Positions 58,712 through 64,000 of a DNA stretch of 64,000 nucleotides are shown one piece after another. A program made the translations under genes and the position numbers. The first letter of the stretch is position 1. Every line of letters starts with the position of its first letter. The stretch covers positions 234,438,114-234,502,113 of the forward strand of contig OW240912.1 in NCBI GenBank assembly GCA_933207985.1, read 5' to 3'. The stretch is from Pelobates cultripes. Taxonomy: Eukaryota; Chordata; Amphibia; Anura; Pelobatidae. A model generated the notes under the pieces. That model was not told the DNA's origin. It worked only from the letters and a program-made list of their open reading frames with translations, and did no database searches.

Positions 58712-60824
58712 CATGGGGAATACTAAAACTTGTAATTTTAAAAAGGCCAATTTCAATAAGTTAAGGGAAGCTTTACAATATATTGACTGGCATAAACCAT
58801 TTAGTGAAAAGAACACTGAGAATAAATGGATCATCTTCCAACAAATATTAAAAAGGTAAATTTCTCAGTATGTACCGTTGGGAAATAAATATAAAATAAA
58901 CAAATTAAAACCAATGTGGCTTAGTAGAGAAGTAAAACAAGAGATTGCAACTAAGAAAAGGGCATTTAAAGCATTTAAATCGGACAAATCAGACGCATCA
59001 TATAAAAGATATAAGGATGCAAATAATGCGTGCAAAAAGGCAATTAGACTTGCTAAACTTCAAAATGGAATAATGATAGCTAAAGAGAGCAAAACCAAGC
59101 CCAAAGCATTTTTTAAGTACATCAATTCTAAAAAAAAACAAAATGAAAGTGTAGGTACACTAAAAACTGAAACGGGGGTGTTAGTTAATGAAGACCAGGA
59201 AAAGGCAGGAATTTTAAATAACTATTTCTCCTCCGTATATATTAAGGAAGAACCCATGGCAATAAATGTGCAAATGATTGCTGCTAAAAACTTGCAGAAT
59301 AATTGTAATTGGTTAACTCAAGACAAGGTGCTGCAGCAACTGAAGAAAGTTAATATAAACAAAGCTCCAGGGCCTGACGGTATCCATCCACGTGTACTTA
59401 AGGAACTAAGTGCAGAAATAAGTGAACCTCTGTTTTTAATCTTTCAAGATTCTTTTCTTTCAGGAAGTGTTCCGGAGGATTGGAGGAAGGCAGATGTAGT
59501 TCCTATATTCAAAAAGGGTTCAAAATCCTTGCCTGGAAATTATAGACCTGTGAGCTTAACTTCTGTGGCTGGTAAAATATTTGAAAGGTTATTAAGGGAT
59601 AATATTCAAGAATTCCTTGAGAAGAACATAGTTATCAGCAAAAATCAGCATGGTTTTATGAAGCACAGGTCATGTCAAACTAACTTGATTGCGTTCTACG
59701 AAGAAGTAAGTAGAAGTATAAATCAGGGTGTTGCCGTGGATGTGATCTATTTGGATTTTGCCAAGGCATTTGATACAGTTCCACACAATAGATTAGTGTT
59801 CAAACTCAAGGAAATCGGTCTAGATGAAAATGCTTGTTCTTAGGTAGAACATTGGCTTAAAAACAGAGTACAAAGAGTTGTCATTAATGGTAAATTTTCA
59901 AGCTGGACAGAGGTGGCAAGTGGTGTCCCTCAGGGGTCTGTTCTAGGACCCCTTCTATTTAACATGTTTATAAATGATCTTGAAGACCGCATTGAAAGTC
60001 CTGTTTCAGTGTTTGCAGATGACACCAAACTTTGTAAAACAATACAATGTGAGCAAGATATTACTTTGCTGCAGAGGGATTTAGATAGACTGGGGGACTG
60101 GGCACTCAAATGGCAGATGAAATTTAATGTTGAAAAATGCAAAGTTATGCACTTCGGCGTAAAGAATACACAAGCAACGTATACCCTTAATGGAAGCGAA
60201 TTAGGGATAACAACACATGAAAAGGACTTGGGAATTGTTATAGACAACAAACTATGCAACAATGTGCAATGTCAATCAGCAGTGGCCAAGGCCAGTAAGG
60301 TATTGTCATGCATGAAAAAGGGCATTCATTCTCGGGACAAGAATATAATTTTGCCTCTTTATAAATCACTGGTAAGACCCCATATTAAATATGCTGTGCA
60401 ATTTTGGGCACCTGTTCTAAAGAAGGATATTATGGCACTAGAAAAAGTGCAGAGGCGGGCTACAAAATTAATAAAAGGAATGGAACATATCAGCTATGAA
60501 GAAAGGTTAACAAATTTAAACCTATTTAGTTTAGAAAAACATTGCCTGAGAGGGGATATGATAACATTATACAAATATATTCAGGGCCAATACAAACCAT
60601 TGTGTGGAAATCTATTCACAAACCGGACTTTACATAGGACACAAGGCCATGCGTTTAGACTGGAAGAAAGAAGATTTTGTCTAAGGCAAAGGAAAGGTTT
60701 TTTTACTGTAAGAACAATCAGGATGTGGAATTCTCTGCCTGAAGAAGTGGTTTTATCAGAGTCCATACAGATGTTAACGGCTACTAGATGCATACTTGCA
60801 AGAACAGAATATTCAAGGATATAA
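58712..60824 (+). pseudogene. CR1 ORF2 reverse transcriptase, nearly intact
   Basis: A single reading frame runs from about 58712 to 60824 with only two stops (TAA at 58857, TAG at 59841). It encodes the reverse transcriptase that copies CR1 RNA at the nicked target. Motifs in order: APGPDGIHPRVLKEL, ADVVPIFKKG, NYRPVSLTSVAGK, the palm motif A YLDFAKAFDTVPH, SGVPQGSVLGPLLF, and the catalytic FADDTKL. The C-terminal domain continues through YKSLVRPHIKYAVQFW to GFFTVRTIRMWNSLP. The TAG lies where related copies would have Trp. It is the most complete gene in the window. A close relative lies at 32546-33177. Confidence 0.92.
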
Positions 60825-61030
60825 TCTTTCAATGTAGGGTAATAACTGTTTGATCCAATGATAAATCTGACTGCCATTCTGGGGTCAAGAAGGATTTTTT
60901 TTCCTAGCTTGTTGCAAAATTGTGCTTCAAACTGGGTTTTTATTGCCTTCTTTTGGATCAACAGCAAAAAACAAATGTGAGGTAGGCTGAACTTGATGGA
61001 CGCAAGTCTCTTTTCAGCTATGTAACTATG
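60825..61030 (+). mobile_element. CR1 3' UTR and tail
   Basis: The 3' UTR shared with the copies at 32546, 20500-21522 and 63657, including GGGGTCAAGAAGGATTTTTT and GCCTTCTTTTGGATCAACAG. It ends TTTTCAGCTATGTAACTATG, the short-repeat 3' end expected of CR1. Confidence 0.9.
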
Positions 61031-61214
61031 TCAAAGAAAAACAAAAAAATACAAAAAACTACCAATCCCACGATGCTTAGTTTCGTTTAGTTGCGATGAT
61101 ATTATTGCGATCAAGCTATCTGATAGGGTGCTGATGGTGGAAGGATCACCCCTTTATGACGTGTACACCTTGGTCAGCTAACATGTGATGTAAACAAAGA
61201 TATTGTATCTGCCG
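61031..61214. other. Short noncoding spacer
   Basis: No recognised feature. Confidence 0.4.
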
Positions 61215-62578
61215 GTTCATTACCGCTTCAGGACCGGACTGTTTTAGCCATGTTGTACGTTAAGGACAAGAGCTGTTTTAACACTGTATGTATTGGTTTT
61301 TTCAGGACAAAAAAGGCTTTCTTTACATACCTTTATTTCTATCATGTCATATAATTGAATTGAAAAAAAAAAAAAAATATGGTGAAAAATTGAAAAAAAA
61401 AACATGTTTTTTTTACTTTTACTTGAAAAATCTTTTACTCATCTACAAAAGCTAATGAAAAAAACACCCAGTGTTTACATGCTTTTTTTTTTTTTTTTAA
61501 ACAAGTTAATAGGGCTATAAGTACAAGTAGGATATTGCTGTTTCAAAACATAAATTTTTAACATTTATCAATAGTGACATTGTAACACTGTTATCTGTCA
61601 TAAATCTCTGAAAAACACCCCACATGTAATTTTTTTTTTTTTAAATTAGACAACCCAGGGTATTCATCTAAGGATATTTTGACACTTTCAATGCAGCCAT
61701 TTTACCACCAATTTTTGCCAAACTTCGCATAGGTCATTTATTATGTAAACATTTTTTTAAATACATTGCAATTCAGGTATAAATTCACAGATGCTGTTAT
61801 GTGTCACTGCCAAACAACACCCCAATATGTGTTCAGCAACATCTCCTGAGTACAGTGATATCACCCATGCATAGGCTTGTCAGGTTGTTTGGGGGCTAAA
61901 AGGCCACATTTGGCAGGTGCGCATATCCATTTTCCAACTTGGAATTTTGACATGTAGTCAACCTGCGCCCATGTCCTATTAGGGACATTTTTGAAGCCGG
62001 CCAATGTATTTTGGAAAGTATTTAATAGGGTATTTTAAATGGTGGCATTTTAGCACTTTTCATGCACTGCATTTACCACCAGCCTTTGTCAAACTTTTGG
62101 TTAGTAATTTTTGGTGTGTTTTTTTCACACACCTTGTATTTTAGGCATGAATTAACAGATCCTGTTATGTATCACTGCCAAACACCCCAATATGTGTTCA
62201 GCATCATCTCCTGAGTACAGTGATATCACCCATGCATAGGTTTGCTGGGTTATTTGGGGCTAAAAGGCCATGATCAAAACTTGTACGTGTCAGTTTTTCA
62301 ACTTGATATAGGTATACTAGGCCTATCTTCAGTTTGGCATATTTTTGCATCCCCCAGTTAATGTTCTCATCATGAAAGTATATATTTTTATAAAGTAGAG
62401 ATGCCAAGGTATTGTATATGGGGTATTTTAACATCCTTCCCACAACCATTGTGCAAAACAAATTTCAGAGAACATGCATGGTGGTAATTTTTTTATTCTG
62501 CTTTTAATGCACACATCATCTGGTTTTGGCAGCCATTTATATGTTACTGCCAGAAAACCTTTTTAACCAAATGTGCAG
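61215..62578. mobile_element. Foldback-family relic, interrupted by a solo LTR
   Basis: It shares blocks with 12055-14133: CACCCCAATATGTGTTCAGC occurs at 61817 and 62182. A segment of about 120 bp is tandemly repeated with 363-bp spacing (61795 and 62158), and the 12-14 kb element has the same arrangement with 393-bp spacing. The right part is cut by the LTR at 62579. Poly-A and poly-T runs are frequent. No coding sequence. Confidence 0.6.
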
Positions 62579-63559
62579 TGTAACGGCACCCCCAGGCATA
62601 AAAGGGGTTAGCAGCCGTTTAGGAGATATTCCCTTCTAGATATACAGGCAGCTACTGTAGACCCCAATCCACCGAACCGGAGAAGCATACGAATGCTCTC
62701 AAACATACGAATGCTGTAAACAGCCGAATAGGAAAAACCATCCGAAAGGTTTACACTCCTAGCAGTTGAACTGGAACAGCATACAATAAACCCCCAAGAA
62801 TGAGACAAGGCTCACCCACAGGGTTTTGTGGAACATCCAATCAAAACATACAACACAGATAAACACTCCCACAATGACATCACAATCCCTCCTCTCTATC
62901 CTGGAGATAATTGGGAAGTAATCCAATTATCTCCAAGGACAGAGGCAAAACTCCATTAAGCACATGGCAGTAAAAAGGCAGTAAAATACAATAAAATACA
63001 CAAGGTTACATTTATTACATAAAATACAGACATGCAACATATCCCCAGATAGCTTAGGTCTGAGCGCAGATTATTACTGAATGGCGCTCAGACTACACAT
63101 ATACAGTTCAATTGCCATGGAGCCAAAGTCTTTTATTACACGAATAGGCTCCATGGCATAGCTATCTGGGTTAAATGAGTTCATTCAGTAAATCCGTGAA
63201 TGAACCGGCCGCGTGTGAACTGCAGACTGCTGCCATCAAGTGTTCAGTATGCGTATGCGGCCACCCGGTATGGTCAATTAAGCTGCGGTTAACCACAGCT
63301 ACTGGGTGGTCAATTGGCGGCGCTCGCCGGCTTCTGGTGAGCCAATTAACAGCGCCTGCCAGCTAACCGCGGCTCCTGGGAGGCCAATAGATGGCTGTTT
63401 GTTCGGTAGATAGAATCTACCGAACGCCCCGGCAGAAATACATGAATAGAACTTTCTGCATAGGAAAATAAAGTATTTAAATGCCGGTCCATAGTCAAAA
63501 GGCAGCAGGCAGGCAACCAGGTTCCTCCAATGCACAGTGGCGAGATTGGTCTCGTCACA
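62579..63559 (+). mobile_element. Solo LTR (981 bp) with 5-bp TSD
   Basis: It starts TGTAACGGCACC and ends GGTCTCGTCACA (TG...CA, extended to TGT...ACA). TGCAG directly flanks it at 62574-62578 and 63560-63564. An AATAAA signal lies near 63468. Internal inverted segments include GATAATTGG / CCAATTATC (62908-62930) and CGGTAGATAGAATCTACCG (63404-63422). No primer-binding site, polypurine tract or coding region follows, so it is a solo LTR left by recombination. A 5-bp duplication fits Ty3/gypsy-type or some retroviral integrases; the class is not resolved. Confidence 0.75.
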
Positions 63560-63656
63560 TGCAGGTATCAAATGCACCTTTAGCAGCAATCGCTAAACCA
63601 ACTCCTGCAAAAAGAATCTAACTGGAGATTTGGAGGGAAGAAACTGACTAACTATT

Positions 63657-64000
63657 ATTCATAAACAGGGCTATACACAGGACAAAAGGTCACACATTTA
63701 GGCTGGACGAAAGGAGATTTCATCTAGGCAAAGAAAAGGTTTTTTACAGTAAGAGCAATAAGGATATGGAATTCTCTGCCTGAAGAGGTAGTTTTATCAG
63801 AGTCCATACAGATGTTTAAACTGCAATTGGATAAATACTTTCTAATTAGTGGGGTAATAGTTGCTTGATCCAAGGAGACATCTGACCGCTATTTTGGAGT
63901 CAAGAAGAAATTTTTTCCTAGTTTGTTGCAAAATTGGACGTGCTTCAGACTTGGTTTTATTGCCTTCTTTTGGATCAACAGCAAAAACATATGTGAGGAT
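63657..64000 (+). pseudogene. CR1 LINE 3' fragment, running off the window
   Basis: It matches the CR1 at 60619-60980: GGCTATACACAGGACAAAAG, then the Phe-Thr-Val-like TTTTTTACAGTAAGAGCAAT segment, ATGGAATTCTCTGCCTGAAG and the 3' UTR with TTGCCTTCTTTTGGATCAAC. It carries the block AACTGCAATTGGATAAATAC that the 58-61 kb copy has in altered form. It is 5'-truncated and its tail lies beyond the window. Confidence 0.85.

Overview
This window looks like intergenic or intronic DNA from a vertebrate, most likely an anuran amphibian. I see no intact host gene, no tRNA or rRNA gene, no CRISPR array and no bacterial-style operon. Open frames are short and stop-rich. The recognisable proteins all belong to transposable elements: L1/Tx1-, L2- and CR1-type LINEs, a Penelope-like element, DIRS and Ngaro tyrosine-recombinase retrotransposons and a Tc1-like transposase. 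The many TTAA-flanked miniature elements beginning TTAAAGGG match the T2 (Kolobok-type) MITEs described from Xenopus. Calls of family are from memory of family motifs, not from a database search.

Layout. 0-2 kb: an L2-like LINE on the minus strand, then a near-perfect 190-bp palindrome. 2-31.7 kb: AT-rich DNA sprinkled with about a dozen TTAA MITEs, an L1-type ORF2 relic (4.5-5.7 kb), a 2-kb foldback element (12.1-14.1 kb) holding a nested 150-bp element, and a CR1 relic interrupted by a MITE (20.5-21.5 kb). 31.8-38.1 kb: a hAT-like element containing a CR1 fragment, a Tc1-like relic, GC-rich transposon termini separated by CA- and GA-rich minisatellites, and the 3' part of a DIRS element with an open tyrosine recombinase frame. 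38.1-47.2 kb: small MITEs, a 1.9-kb multi-palindromic TTAA element and further simple repeats. 46.4-61 kb: a dense retrotransposon block, in order a Penelope-like relic, a DIRS element (gag, RT, RNase H), a 100-N assembly gap, a 140-bp satellite array carried by a hAT-like element, an Ngaro element whose gag is split by a long-inverted-repeat insertion, and a nearly complete CR1 ORF2. 61-64 kb: another foldback element, a 981-bp solo LTR with a 5-bp target duplication, and a CR1 tail leaving the window.

The genes do not work together as a pathway; the window records nested insertions. Nesting order can be read directly in several places: CR1 inside hAT, a T2 MITE inside CR1, a 150-bp element inside a foldback element, a long-inverted-repeat element inside Ngaro gag, and an LTR inside a foldback element. 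The best candidates for something not yet described are the transposon-borne 140-bp satellite with a higher-order duplication (50.4-53.6 kb), the long-inverted-repeat insertion with a 10-bp target duplication (55.1-56.65 kb), and the multi-palindromic TTAA elements (39.8-41.8, 22.5-23.3, 12.1-14.1 and 61.2-62.6 kb).
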